Of a stretch of DNA of 18,853 nucleotides, positions 6,458 through 13,936 are shown piece after piece (position 1 is the first letter of the stretch; every line of letters begins with the position of its first letter). Under the pieces are notes generated by a model. It was not told where the DNA came from, did not search any database, and saw only the letters and a program-made list of their open reading frames with translations. Origin of the DNA: Sulfurimonas sp. UBA6792. GTDB taxonomy: Bacteria > Campylobacterota > Campylobacteria > Campylobacterales > Sulfurimonadaceae. The position numbers and the translations under genes are program-made. The DNA is taken from the NCBI GenBank assembly GCA_002452425.1, contig DKFQ01000143.1, forward strand, positions 1 to 18,853. The letters run 5' to 3'.

Positions 6458-6880
6458 ATGTTAGATATAAATCCGATACTACTTGTCGCTACATTAATCG
6501 TGTTTCTTACTCTTATCGCCGTTCTAAACAGTTGGCTTTACAATCCGTTGTTTGCTTACATGAGTAAAAGAGATGAGGACATCAAAAAAGACCTACAAAA
6601 AGTAGGTTCTAATGATGATGAAATCAACGAACTTGAATCAAGAGCGCAAACAATAATTACAAATGCCAAATTGGAAGCTGCGGCCCTGAGAGAGAAAGTT
6701 ATTGCGGATGCTAGAGAGTTAGCAGAGAGTAAATTAGAAGCAAAACGTGCTGAATTAGCTAGTCAGTATTTAGAGTTTGAGCAATCACTTGCTCAAGTTC
6801 GTGAACAGTTGAGCAGTGATTTAAAATCACAAACTCCTCTGTTTAGAGAAGCTGTAAAAGCTAAATTTAGTCAAATATAA
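6458..6880 (+). CDS. atpF': ATP synthase F0 subunit b'
   Basis: b' pairs with b to form the peripheral stalk that holds the F1 head against rotation. The 140-residue product has one N-terminal membrane helix (about 7-28, PILLVATLIVFLTLIAVLNSWLY), then NPLFAYMSKRDEDIKK and a long charged coiled coil rich in A, E and K that reaches the end. Distinct b and b' genes are typical of Campylobacterota, cyanobacteria and phototrophic proteobacteria. It opens the operon with a strong promoter and AGGAGG site. The 9 nt before atpF include its ribosome binding site. The a and c subunits are encoded elsewhere. Confidence 0.92.
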   Translation: MLDINPILLVATLIVFLTLIAVLNSWLYNPLFAYMSKRDEDIKKDLQKVGSNDDEINELESRAQTIITNAKLEAAALREKVIADARELAESKLEAKRAELASQYLEFEQSLAQVREQLSSDLKSQTPLFREAVKAKFSQI

Positions 6881-6889
6881 GGATGTGAT

Positions 6890-7408
6890 GTGAGTAGAAT
6901 TTTAGTATTTATGCTAATGATATCAACATATGCATTGGCATCTAGTGGAAGTGCAGAGCATGCAGACACTGATATTGTCCAGAGAACAGTAAACTTTTTA
7001 CTCTTTGCTGGACTTATTTGGTATCTCGTTGCTGAGCCAGCAAAAAGCTATTTTGCATCCAGAAGCAATGCTATTGCTGATGAGATGAAAAAAGTTCAAG
7101 ACAAGTTAAAAGAGTCTGTTTCTTTGAAAAAAGAGGTTGTAGCGAAGGTGAGTGCGGCTGAAAAATTTGCCGAAGAACTAGCAATCAATTCTAAAAAAGA
7201 GAATAAGATTTTAAGCGACACAATTATGGCGCAGTGTGATGCTGATATGGAAGTAATGGCAAAACAGCAAGCTGTGCTTATGGAGTTTGAACAAAGAAAA
7301 ATGGTTAGAAACGTTGTTGAAAATATATTAAGTGATGTTTTAAGTCAAAGTGATGATTCATTTGATAAAGAAGCTATGGCAAATGTCATCTTAAAGAAGG
7401 TGGCATAG
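6890..7408 (+). CDS. atpF: ATP synthase F0 subunit b, with signal-like N-terminus
   Basis: This is the second peripheral-stalk subunit. The 172-residue product has two hydrophobic stretches: residues 4-17 (ILVFMLMISTYALA), which resemble a signal peptide with an ALA-SS cleavage-like site, and the stalk anchor at about 30-47 (VNFLLFAGLIWYLVAEPA). A coiled-coil cytoplasmic arm follows. The extra N-terminal segment is familiar from other epsilonproteobacterial AtpF proteins. The start is a GTG at 6890 preceded by ATAAGGATG; the nearby ATGs at 6883 and 6888 are out of frame, and the in-frame ATG at 6911 would cut into the signal-like region. The stop directly abuts the atpH ATG. Confidence 0.92.
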   Translation: MSRILVFMLMISTYALASSGSAEHADTDIVQRTVNFLLFAGLIWYLVAEPAKSYFASRSNAIADEMKKVQDKLKESVSLKKEVVAKVSAAEKFAEELAINSKKENKILSDTIMAQCDADMEVMAKQQAVLMEFEQRKMVRNVVENILSDVLSQSDDSFDKEAMANVILKKVA

Positions 7409-7942
7409 ATGGAAGAGTTGATTGCAAAAAGATATCTAAAAGCCATAAAACAACGTTCTAGTGCACAAGCGATAGAAGATATAGCTTTGATATTTTCTGT
7501 TTTAGCTAAAGCATTTGATAATGAGAAATTCAATCAAATTATCAATAATCCAGACGTGAGTAGAGATCAAAAGTCAGAGATTTTATTAACAGCAGTTAAA
7601 TCAGCGGGTTATAAAGATGTTGAAAACCTAATCAAACTACTTGCTCAAAACAATCGTATCTCTATTATCCCTGCAATAGCAGAAGTAATGAGAAAAGATA
7701 TTGCTCAAACAAAGAAAATTTATAATGGTATCGTATATAGCGATAGCACTATAGATTCGAAAGTTATAGAAGATTTGGGCAATGGGCTAGGCGGCAGATT
7801 TGATTCTAAAATATCATTAGAGTTTGTCAAAAATGACTTTACTGGTATAAAAGTAGATGTTGAAGACCTTGGAGTAGAGATTAGTTTCTCAAAAGCAAGA
7901 ATCAACAGTCAAATGATAGAACATATTATAAAAGCAATTTAA
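7409..7942 (+). CDS. atpH: ATP synthase F1 subunit delta
   Basis: Delta sits on top of F1 and joins the alpha/beta ring to the b/b' stalk. The 177-residue product has the family's helical N-terminal domain, starting IAKRYLKAIKQ, with the helix run ending near PAIAEVMRK, and a C-terminal part with KVIEDLGNGLGGRFDSKISLEF and DFTGIKVDVEDLGVEISFSKAR, corresponding to the conserved G-x-x-V-x-V-x-D-x-x-x-D-x-S region. The sequence is divergent, as delta usually is, but length, position and C-terminal motif leave little doubt. It begins immediately after the atpF stop, with AAGAAGGTGG in the end of atpF as ribosome binding site. Confidence 0.95.
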   Translation: MEELIAKRYLKAIKQRSSAQAIEDIALIFSVLAKAFDNEKFNQIINNPDVSRDQKSEILLTAVKSAGYKDVENLIKLLAQNNRISIIPAIAEVMRKDIAQTKKIYNGIVYSDSTIDSKVIEDLGNGLGGRFDSKISLEFVKNDFTGIKVDVEDLGVEISFSKARINSQMIEHIIKAI

Positions 7943-7963
7943 CTTCATGAGAGGAGATGTGTA

Positions 7964-9481
7964 GTGGTAGCAAAAATTCAAGCTGATGAAATCAGCTCAA
8001 TAATCAAAGAGCGTATTGATAACTTTGAACTAAGTGTTGATATTAACGAAACAGGTAAAATCGTTTCATATGCTGATGGTGTTGCACAAGTTTACGGACT
8101 AAGCAATGTTATGGCTGGTGAGATGGTAGAGTTCGAAGAGGGTACAAGAGGTCTCGTTATGAACCTAGAAGAGAGCACGGTTGGTGTTGTTATTCTCGGG
8201 GTTGGAGCGATGTTGAAAGAGGGTATGTCTGTAAAAAGACTAGGTCGTCTTCTTCGTGTTCCTGTAGGTGATGCACTTCTTGGTCGTGTTGTCAATGCAC
8301 TAGGCGAGCCAATCGATGGAAAAGGTCCAATTGAGACAACTGAAACTCGTTTCGTTGAGGAAAAAGCTCCTGGTATTATGGCTCGTAAATCTGTTCACGA
8401 ACCTTTAGCAACTGGTATTAAAGCAATTGATGCTCTTGTTCCAATTGGTAGAGGACAAAGAGAACTTATCATTGGTGACCGTCAGACTGGTAAGACAACT
8501 ATCGCATTAGATGCTATTATCAACCAAAAAGGTAATGGCGTTGTATGTATTTATGTTGCTATTGGTCAAAAAGAGTCAACAGTTGCACAAATCATTCGTC
8601 GTTTAGAAGACCACGGTGCTATGGAGTACACAATTATTGTTTCTGCTACTGCATCTGAGGCAGCAGCACTTCAATTCTTAGCTCCATATACGGGTGTTAC
8701 TATGGGTGAATACTTCCGTGATAGCGCTAGACATGGTCTTATCGTATATGATGATTTAAGTAAACATGCGGTTGCATACCGTGAAATGTCACTTATTCTT
8801 CGTCGCCCTCCAGGTCGTGAAGCATATCCAGGTGACGTTTTCTATATTCACTCTCGTTTACTTGAGAGAGCTGCAAAAGTTTCAGATGAAAGAGGTGCCG
8901 GTTCTTTAACTGCTCTTCCAATTATTGAGACACAAGCAGGTGACGTTTCAGCATATATTCCTACGAACGTTATCTCTATTACAGATGGTCAGATTTTCCT
9001 TGAAACTGAACTCTTTAACTCAGGTGTTCGTCCAGCGATTAACGTTGGTCTTTCTGTTTCACGTGTTGGTGGTGCTGCGCAAATCAAAGCTACTAAACAA
9101 GTTGCAGGAACACTTAGACTTGACCTTGCTCAGTATCGTGAACTTCAAGCATTCGCTCAGTTTGCATCTGACTTGGATGAGACATCTCGTAAGCAACTTG
9201 AACGTGGTCAAAGAATGGTTGAAGTTCTTAAACAGCCTCCATTCTCACCACTTTCTGTTGAGAAACAAGTTCTTATTATTTTCGCTGGAAACGAAGGTTT
9301 CTTCGATGATATGAATCCGTCGAATGTTGTTCGTTTTGAGTCTGAATTGTATCCATTTATTGAGGCTTCATATCCTCAGATTTTTGAAAATATCAGAAGT
9401 ACTGCTAAAGTAGATGATACTACAAATGCATTGATGAAAAAAGCACTTGAAGAGTTCAAAGCTAGCTTTATAGTAGCGTAA
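7964..9481 (+). CDS. atpA: ATP synthase F1 subunit alpha
   Basis: Alpha is the regulatory nucleotide-binding subunit of the F1 hexamer. The 505-residue product matches the family length. It has the beta-barrel N-terminal domain, the P-loop GDRQTGKT (171-178), the ALPIIETQAGDVSAYIPTNV block, and SVSRVGGAAQ, which carries the arginine finger that completes the beta catalytic site. Start choice: a GTG at 7964, with GAGGAG (7951-7956) seven bases upstream, gives the expected N-terminus MVAKIQADEISSIIKERI. Codon use looks more biased than in neighbouring genes (CGT for Arg, many GTT and GCT codons), consistent with high expression. Confidence 0.99.
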   Translation: MVAKIQADEISSIIKERIDNFELSVDINETGKIVSYADGVAQVYGLSNVMAGEMVEFEEGTRGLVMNLEESTVGVVILGVGAMLKEGMSVKRLGRLLRVPVGDALLGRVVNALGEPIDGKGPIETTETRFVEEKAPGIMARKSVHEPLATGIKAIDALVPIGRGQRELIIGDRQTGKTTIALDAIINQKGNGVVCIYVAIGQKESTVAQIIRRLEDHGAMEYTIIVSATASEAAALQFLAPYTGVTMGEYFRDSARHGLIVYDDLSKHAVAYREMSLILRRPPGREAYPGDVFYIHSRLLERAAKVSDERGAGSLTALPIIETQAGDVSAYIPTNVISITDGQIFLETELFNSGVRPAINVGLSVSRVGGAAQIKATKQVAGTLRLDLAQYRELQAFAQFASDLDETSRKQLERGQRMVEVLKQPPFSPLSVEKQVLIIFAGNEGFFDDMNPSNVVRFESELYPFIEASYPQIFENIRSTAKVDDTTNALMKKALEEFKASFIVA

Positions 9482-9490
9482 GGATAACTT

Positions 9491-10378
9491 ATGGCAAACT
9501 TGAAAGATATTCAAAGACAGATTAAAAGTGTTTCTAACACTGAAAAGACAACTCGTGCAATGAAGCTTGTGTCAACTGCAAAACTTCGTCGTGCAGAAGA
9601 GCTTGCAAAACGCTCTCGTCTTTATGCTGCAAAAATGAATCAGGTAATTGCCGAAATTGCTGGACGTATTAAATGTAACAAAGTTGGTGGAATTGACAAT
9701 CGTTGTTTTGTAGAGATTGAAAATCCAAAAACGGTTGACATTGTTTTTGTAACGGCTGATAAAGGTTTATGTGGTGGTTTTAATATACAAACTATTAAAG
9801 CTGTTAAAAAACTCTTGTCAGAATATAAAACAAAAAATGTAAAAGTACGTTTACGTGGAATCGGTAAAAAAGGTATTGAATTTTTTAAATATAATGAAGT
9901 TGAACTTTTTGATTCAGTTGCAAATCTCAGTTCAAAACCTGATAAAGAGAGATCTGATAGCTTTATTGTCTCTTCAATAGAAGACTTTAAAGAGGGCAAG
10001 ATAGATGCTCTGTATCTTGTTTACAATGGTTACAAAAACATGATAACACAAGAGTTGCATGTTAATAAAGTTTTGCCTGTAGATGCATCTCAGTTTGAAT
10101 GTACAGAAGCAGAAAAATCTATGCTTGAAATAGAATCTCAAGATGAAGAGAAAATGCTCGATTCATTAGTTGACAGGTATGTTCAGTATGCAATGTACTA
10201 CTCGCTAATTGATTCAGTTGCTGCTGAACATAGTGCGAGAATGCAAGCGATGGATACAGCAACGAACAATGCAAAAGAGATGGTTAAGTCACTGAAGGTT
10301 GAGTTTAATAAAGCTAGACAGGCAGCTATTACTACAGAACTTATAGAGATTATAAGTGGTGTGGAGTCTATGAAATAA
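9491..10378 (+). CDS. atpG: ATP synthase F1 subunit gamma
   Basis: Gamma is the rotating central shaft that couples the c-ring to the catalytic sites. The 295-residue product has the conserved N-terminal helix MANLKDIQRQIKSVSNTEKTTRAMKLVSTAKLRRAEE, the ITADKGLCGGFN-type motif (here VTADKGLCGGFN), and the C-terminal helix SARMQAMDTATNNAKEMV...NKARQAAITTELIEIISG. These two helices form the coiled coil inside the hexamer. It follows atpA by 9 nt with an AAGGAT ribosome binding site. Its stop at 10376-10378 overlaps a possible upstream ATG for atpD. Confidence 0.98.
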   Translation: MANLKDIQRQIKSVSNTEKTTRAMKLVSTAKLRRAEELAKRSRLYAAKMNQVIAEIAGRIKCNKVGGIDNRCFVEIENPKTVDIVFVTADKGLCGGFNIQTIKAVKKLLSEYKTKNVKVRLRGIGKKGIEFFKYNEVELFDSVANLSSKPDKERSDSFIVSSIEDFKEGKIDALYLVYNGYKNMITQELHVNKVLPVDASQFECTEAEKSMLEIESQDEEKMLDSLVDRYVQYAMYYSLIDSVAAEHSARMQAMDTATNNAKEMVKSLKVEFNKARQAAITTELIEIISGVESMK

Positions 10379-10389
10379 TGGAGAATAAT

Positions 10390-11784
10390 ATGATTGGTAA
10401 AATTAGCCAGGTTATGGGCCCGGTTGTTGACGTTGATTTTGATGGTTATCTTCCGATAATTAACGAAGCAATCGAAGTTAATATAAATTTAGAAGGTACA
10501 CAAACTCGTTTAGTACTTGAAGTTGCAGCGCATTTAGGTGATGGTCGTGTAAGAACGATTGCTATGGATATGAGTGAAGGCCTAGTGCGCGGTATGGACG
10601 CAGTAGCTACTGGAGCACCTATTAAAGTTCCTGTTGGTGAAAAAGTACTTGGACGTATCTTTAATGTTATCGGTGAGACGATAGATGATGGTGATCAAAT
10701 AACTGACGCTCCAACGTGGTCTATCCACCGTCAACCTCCAAAACTTGTTGAGCAGTCAACAAGAACAGAGATGTTTGAAACTGGTATCAAGGTTGTTGAC
10801 TTACTAGCACCATATGCAAAAGGTGGAAAAGTTGGTCTTTTCGGTGGCGCCGGTGTTGGTAAAACAGTTATTATCATGGAACTTATCCACAACGTTGCGA
10901 TGGGTCATGATGGTCTTTCTGTATTTGCAGGTGTTGGTGAGAGAACGCGTGAAGGAAATGACCTTTACCATGAGATGAAAGAGTCAAACGTACTTGACAA
11001 AGTTGCGCTGTGCTATGGTCAGATGAGCGAGCCTCCTGGGGCACGTAACCGTATCGCGTTAACAGGTCTTACTATGGCTGAGTATTTCAGAGATGAAAAA
11101 GGTCTTGACGTGTTAATGTTTATCGACAACATTTTCCGTTTCGCACAGTCTGGTTCTGAGATGTCTGCACTTCTTGGACGTATCCCTTCAGCTGTTGGTT
11201 ACCAACCGACACTTGCTCGTGAGATGGGTGCTCTTCAAGATCGTATTACATCAACTAAAAATGGCTCTATTACATCTGTTCAAGCTGTTTATGTTCCTGC
11301 GGATGACTTAACTGACCCTGCTCCGGCTTCTGTTTTTGCTCACTTAGATGCGACGACAGTTCTTAACCGTAAAATTGCGGAAAAAGGTATCTATCCTGCG
11401 GTTGATCCATTGGATTCATCTTCAAGACTACTTGATCCACAAATTTTGGGTGAAGAGCACTATAGTGTTGCACGTGGTGTTCAGCAAACTCTTCAAAAAT
11501 ATAAAGATTTGCAAGATATTATTGCGATTCTTGGTATGGATGAACTTAGTGAAGATGATAAAAATGTTGTTGAACGTGCTCGTAAGATTGAGAAGTTCTT
11601 ATCACAACCATTTTTCGTTGCCGAAGTATTTACAGGTTCACCTGGAAAGTACGTTTCATTAGCAGATACTATCAAAGGATTTAAAATGATTCTTAGTGGT
11701 GAATGTGACCATATGCCAGAAGGTTCTTTCTATATGGTTGGCGGTATAGATGAGGCAATTGAAAAAGCTCAAAAAATGAAGTAA
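10390..11784 (+). CDS. atpD: ATP synthase F1 subunit beta
   Basis: Beta carries the catalytic sites for ATP synthesis. The product is 464 residues with the P-loop GGAGVGKT (152-159), the catalytic GERTREGNDLY glutamate region, and the LMFIDNIFRFAQSGSEMSALLGR block that includes Walker B. I prefer the ATG at 10390 over the in-frame ATG at 10378: GGAG at 10380-10383 is ideally spaced for it, and the resulting MIGKISQVMGPVVDVDF aligns with the usual beta N-terminus, whereas the earlier start adds four residues (MENN) and lacks a well-placed site, although its TAATG overlap with atpG could allow coupled initiation. Expect the two starts to be annotated differently in databases. Confidence 0.98.
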   Translation: MIGKISQVMGPVVDVDFDGYLPIINEAIEVNINLEGTQTRLVLEVAAHLGDGRVRTIAMDMSEGLVRGMDAVATGAPIKVPVGEKVLGRIFNVIGETIDDGDQITDAPTWSIHRQPPKLVEQSTRTEMFETGIKVVDLLAPYAKGGKVGLFGGAGVGKTVIIMELIHNVAMGHDGLSVFAGVGERTREGNDLYHEMKESNVLDKVALCYGQMSEPPGARNRIALTGLTMAEYFRDEKGLDVLMFIDNIFRFAQSGSEMSALLGRIPSAVGYQPTLAREMGALQDRITSTKNGSITSVQAVYVPADDLTDPAPASVFAHLDATTVLNRKIAEKGIYPAVDPLDSSSRLLDPQILGEEHYSVARGVQQTLQKYKDLQDIIAILGMDELSEDDKNVVERARKIEKFLSQPFFVAEVFTGSPGKYVSLADTIKGFKMILSGECDHMPEGSFYMVGGIDEAIEKAQKMK

Positions 11785-11800
11785 TTCATAAAGGACTGAC

Positions 11801-12193
11801 ATGGATAAGTTAAAACTTGAAATCCTAACTCCTAATGGTGTCATCTATAACGGTGAAGCTCTTAGCGTAACTCTTCCTGGTGAAGAGGGCGAGTTTGGGG
11901 TTCTTGCGGAACACTCTTCTTTGACTACACTGCTTGAAGCAGGTGTAATTGATATAGAGAAAGAGGATAAATCAGTCGAATCAATTCTTATCAACTGGGG
12001 CGTAGTTCAAGTTGATGAGAAAAAAGTTATTGTATTAGTTGAGGGTGCTGTAGCGATTCGTGGTGATAGTGAGAGTGCAGTTGCAAAAGCACTTAGTGAT
12101 GCTAAAGAACTCATCGAATCTATTAAAGATAACAACCCTGCGATTGCTACTGTTAGTGCAAGATTAGAGTCAGCAGCTCAAAATTTACTCTAA
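11801..12193 (+). CDS. atpC: ATP synthase F1 subunit epsilon
   Basis: Epsilon binds gamma and the c-ring and can inhibit ATP hydrolysis. The 130-residue product has the beta-sandwich domain with LEILTPNGVIYNGEA, the LPGEEGEFGVLAEHSSLTTLLEAGV signature, and a C-terminal helical hairpin (about 90-130: ESAVAKALSDAKELIES...ARLESAAQNLL), which is the ATP-hydrolysis brake in homologues. An AAAGGAC ribosome binding site precedes the ATG. It closes the F1 gene set. No terminator is visible in the 9 nt before tolQ, so ATP synthase and Tol genes probably share transcripts. Confidence 0.97.
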   Translation: MDKLKLEILTPNGVIYNGEALSVTLPGEEGEFGVLAEHSSLTTLLEAGVIDIEKEDKSVESILINWGVVQVDEKKVIVLVEGAVAIRGDSESAVAKALSDAKELIESIKDNNPAIATVSARLESAAQNLL

Positions 12194-12202
12194 ACGCTAC
12201 TG

Positions 12203-12769
12203 ATGTTTAACGATATAATTGATTTTTATATTAAGAGCCACCCAGTTACTCTGGGTGTTTTGGTTCTTTTGGCAGTTTATTTTATAGTACTAAACTGGGT
12301 TTTCTTCTACAGATATTTTTCTCTTAATAATTGGCTTGAAACTGAAGGTAAATCACTAGAGAGTTTATTGATGGGTGCTTCAAGCGTGAGTCACCAATCT
12401 TTTTTAAATAACTTTCTAAAATCAACTTCTGGAATCAGTAAAGAGATACTCTCTCTAGGATTGTCAGCAGCAACAAAAGAGTCAACAAAAGGGCTCTCAA
12501 TACTTTCCATATTTGCATCTACCACTCCTTTTATTGGTCTTTTTGGAACAGTTGTTTCCATTTTAGATACTTTTACGCATATCGGTCAGACAAGTGGTGG
12601 AATGTCACTTATTGCTGCTGGAGTTTCAGATGCGCTCGTAGCTACGGCTGCTGGTATATTTGTTGCAATCTTTGCCTATACGTATCATCAAATTCTTAAG
12701 AGAAAATCGTATGAACTCATTAGTTTTCTTGAGATGCAAAGTGATGCTATTCAAGCAAGAAAAGCATAA
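12203..12769 (+). CDS. tolQ: TolQ/ExbB-type proton channel subunit
   Basis: This inner-membrane stator uses the proton gradient to energise a periplasm-spanning partner. The 188-residue product has three predicted membrane helices (about 15-36, 97-120 and 138-160). The family hallmark is TTPFIGLFGTVVSI (107-120), followed by GVSDALVATAAGIFVAI in helix 3 with the channel-lining Thr. The sequence alone cannot separate TolQ from ExbB. I infer TolQ because tolB and pal lie in the same run. There is no Shine-Dalgarno sequence before the ATG, so translation is probably coupled to atpC, which ends 9 nt upstream. Confidence 0.9.
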   Translation: MFNDIIDFYIKSHPVTLGVLVLLAVYFIVLNWVFFYRYFSLNNWLETEGKSLESLLMGASSVSHQSFLNNFLKSTSGISKEILSLGLSAATKESTKGLSILSIFASTTPFIGLFGTVVSILDTFTHIGQTSGGMSLIAAGVSDALVATAAGIFVAIFAYTYHQILKRKSYELISFLEMQSDAIQARKA

Positions 12770-12772
12770 CCT

Positions 12773-13165
12773 ATGGCTTATAATTGGGATGATAAACCCG
12801 AACTAAACATTACTCCCTTAGTGGATGTAATGCTTGTTCTCTTGGCTATTATGATGGTTATAGCGCCTAGTATGATTTATGAAGAGAAGATAAACCTCCC
12901 TCAGAGCTCAAAAACAAAATCTTTAGCAAAAATTCCTCCTGTTCATATAACGATAGATAAGAATAAGAATTTAAAAGTAAATAAAGATAATTTTGAACTA
13001 CATGTTTTTATAGAAAATTTCTTTCTCTACTCTAAACAACTCGATCTTAAAGCAACAGTTTTGATTAGTGCAGATAAGAGTTTGGATTATGGCGTAGTCA
13101 TGTCTGTATTGGCTGCTGTAAAGCAGGCAGGTTTTGTAGAGGTCTCATTAGCAACGAATGGGTAA
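12773..13165 (+). CDS. tolR: TolR/ExbD-type stator subunit
   Basis: TolR forms the stator complex with TolQ and binds peptidoglycan through its periplasmic domain. The 130-residue product has a short cytoplasmic N-terminus, then PLVDVMLVLLAIMMVIAP (15-32) with the essential membrane Asp18 in the L-V-D-x-M-L-V-L-L motif. The periplasmic part is predicted alpha/beta and includes the characteristic VLISADKSLDYGVVMSVLAAVKQAGF. It starts 3 nt after tolQ and overlaps the next gene by 8 nt. ExbD is the alternative name; assignment to the Tol system rests on the neighbours tolB and pal. Confidence 0.9.
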   Translation: MAYNWDDKPELNITPLVDVMLVLLAIMMVIAPSMIYEEKINLPQSSKTKSLAKIPPVHITIDKNKNLKVNKDNFELHVFIENFFLYSKQLDLKATVLISADKSLDYGVVMSVLAAVKQAGFVEVSLATNG

Positions 13166-13922
13166 CAAAGACTCTTATTTTTATATGAGTGGATTGATAT
13201 CCATTTCACTTTTTCTTTTTTTTATGGCACTTTTTTTTGTTGGCATTATGATGTCTAATGATGTAAAGAGTTATGCTTTGCAAAAAGACGATCAAATCTC
13301 TATCTCTGTCAATATGGCAAATATTCAAGTTGATAACGTAAAAAAAAGTATTGAAAAGCCTGTAGAGAAAGAGGTTGAAAAGCCTGTCGTCAAAGAGGTA
13401 CCAAAAGAAGAAGCGATAGTTCAAACGCAAAAAAAAGAGATAAATATTGACAATCTCTTTAGTCAAGTAACCACAAAAGATATAAAAAAAGATGATAAAA
13501 AAGTAGAAAAAGAAGTAGATAAGCGGGTAGCTCAGGAGCTTTCAAAAAAAAGCACAAAAGCACAAGAGAACCAAGTTGAATCTCTTGCTAGTAAAATGGA
13601 AAAAATTAACTCTCAAGTGAAATCTGACAAAGCGACTAAGGCTTCTACTGGTAGTGATGTAAATGAATATCGTGCTACAATTCAAGCTCTTATTTACGAG
13701 AATTTCTTTCCACCAGAGAATTCTCAGCAAAAAGTAGCTTTGGCTGTAATTGAGCTTGATGCATTTGGAAAAATGATTGATTTTAGGATTTTGACCTATT
13801 CAAATGATAGTTTGTTTGATAGTGAATGTGACAAAATCAAAAACAGATTGAAAACTGTTTTATTTCCAAAAAACCCTGACAATAAGTCGGGTACATATAA
13901 AATTCAGTTGATATCAGAGTAA
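13158..13922 (+). CDS. TolA/TonB-like periplasm-spanning energy transducer
   Basis: By position and architecture this is the TolA-equivalent linker between the TolQR motor and TolB-Pal. The 254-residue product has one membrane anchor (about 11-32), a Lys/Glu/Pro/Val-rich region (62-85, EKPVEKEVEKPVVKEVPKEE) extended by more charged, probably helical sequence to about 160, and a C-terminal alpha/beta domain (about 168-254, from NEYRATIQALIYENFFPP) resembling the TonB/TolA C-terminal fold. The E/K/P/V repeat is TonB-like, while gene order is TolA-like, so I leave the symbol blank. The gene contains two T8 tracts, three A8 tracts and a 24-bp tandem repeat. Overlap with tolR implies coupled translation. 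Confidence 0.82.
   Translation: MGNKDSYFYMSGLISISLFLFFMALFFVGIMMSNDVKSYALQKDDQISISVNMANIQVDNVKKSIEKPVEKEVEKPVVKEVPKEEAIVQTQKKEINIDNLFSQVTTKDIKKDDKKVEKEVDKRVAQELSKKSTKAQENQVESLASKMEKINSQVKSDKATKASTGSDVNEYRATIQALIYENFFPPENSQQKVALAVIELDAFGKMIDFRILTYSNDSLFDSECDKIKNRLKTVLFPKNPDNKSGTYKIQLISE
13351..13398 (+). repeat. 24-bp tandem direct repeat in the tolA-like gene
   Basis: Two head-to-tail copies, 13351-13374 and 13375-13398, differ at three bases. In frame they encode IEKPVEKE and VEKPVVKE of the extended periplasmic linker. The copy number can change without altering the reading frame, so linker length could vary between strains. Confidence 0.7.
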
Positions 13923-13936
13923 AGAAGGAGTATATT

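Noticed and set aside
9054..9069. parS-like sequence TGTTTCACGTG inside atpA
   Set aside because: The left 11 bases match the consensus parS (TGTTTCACGTGAAACA), but the right part does not (TTGGT), so symmetry is lost. It also encodes SVSRV, a segment conserved in all AtpA proteins, which explains it. Proximity to parAB made it worth checking.
8925..9314. 129-codon open frame in a second plus-strand frame inside atpA
   Set aside because: Composition is Leu/Ser/His-rich with no recognisable domain, and atpA in the main frame is fully conserved here. The similar frame at 11348-11662 in atpD was dismissed for the same reason.
13206..13466. Minus-strand open frame opposite the tolA-like gene, rich in Phe/Tyr/Leu
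   Set aside because: It results from the A- and T-rich tracts of the linker and membrane anchor. No start signal or family features are present.
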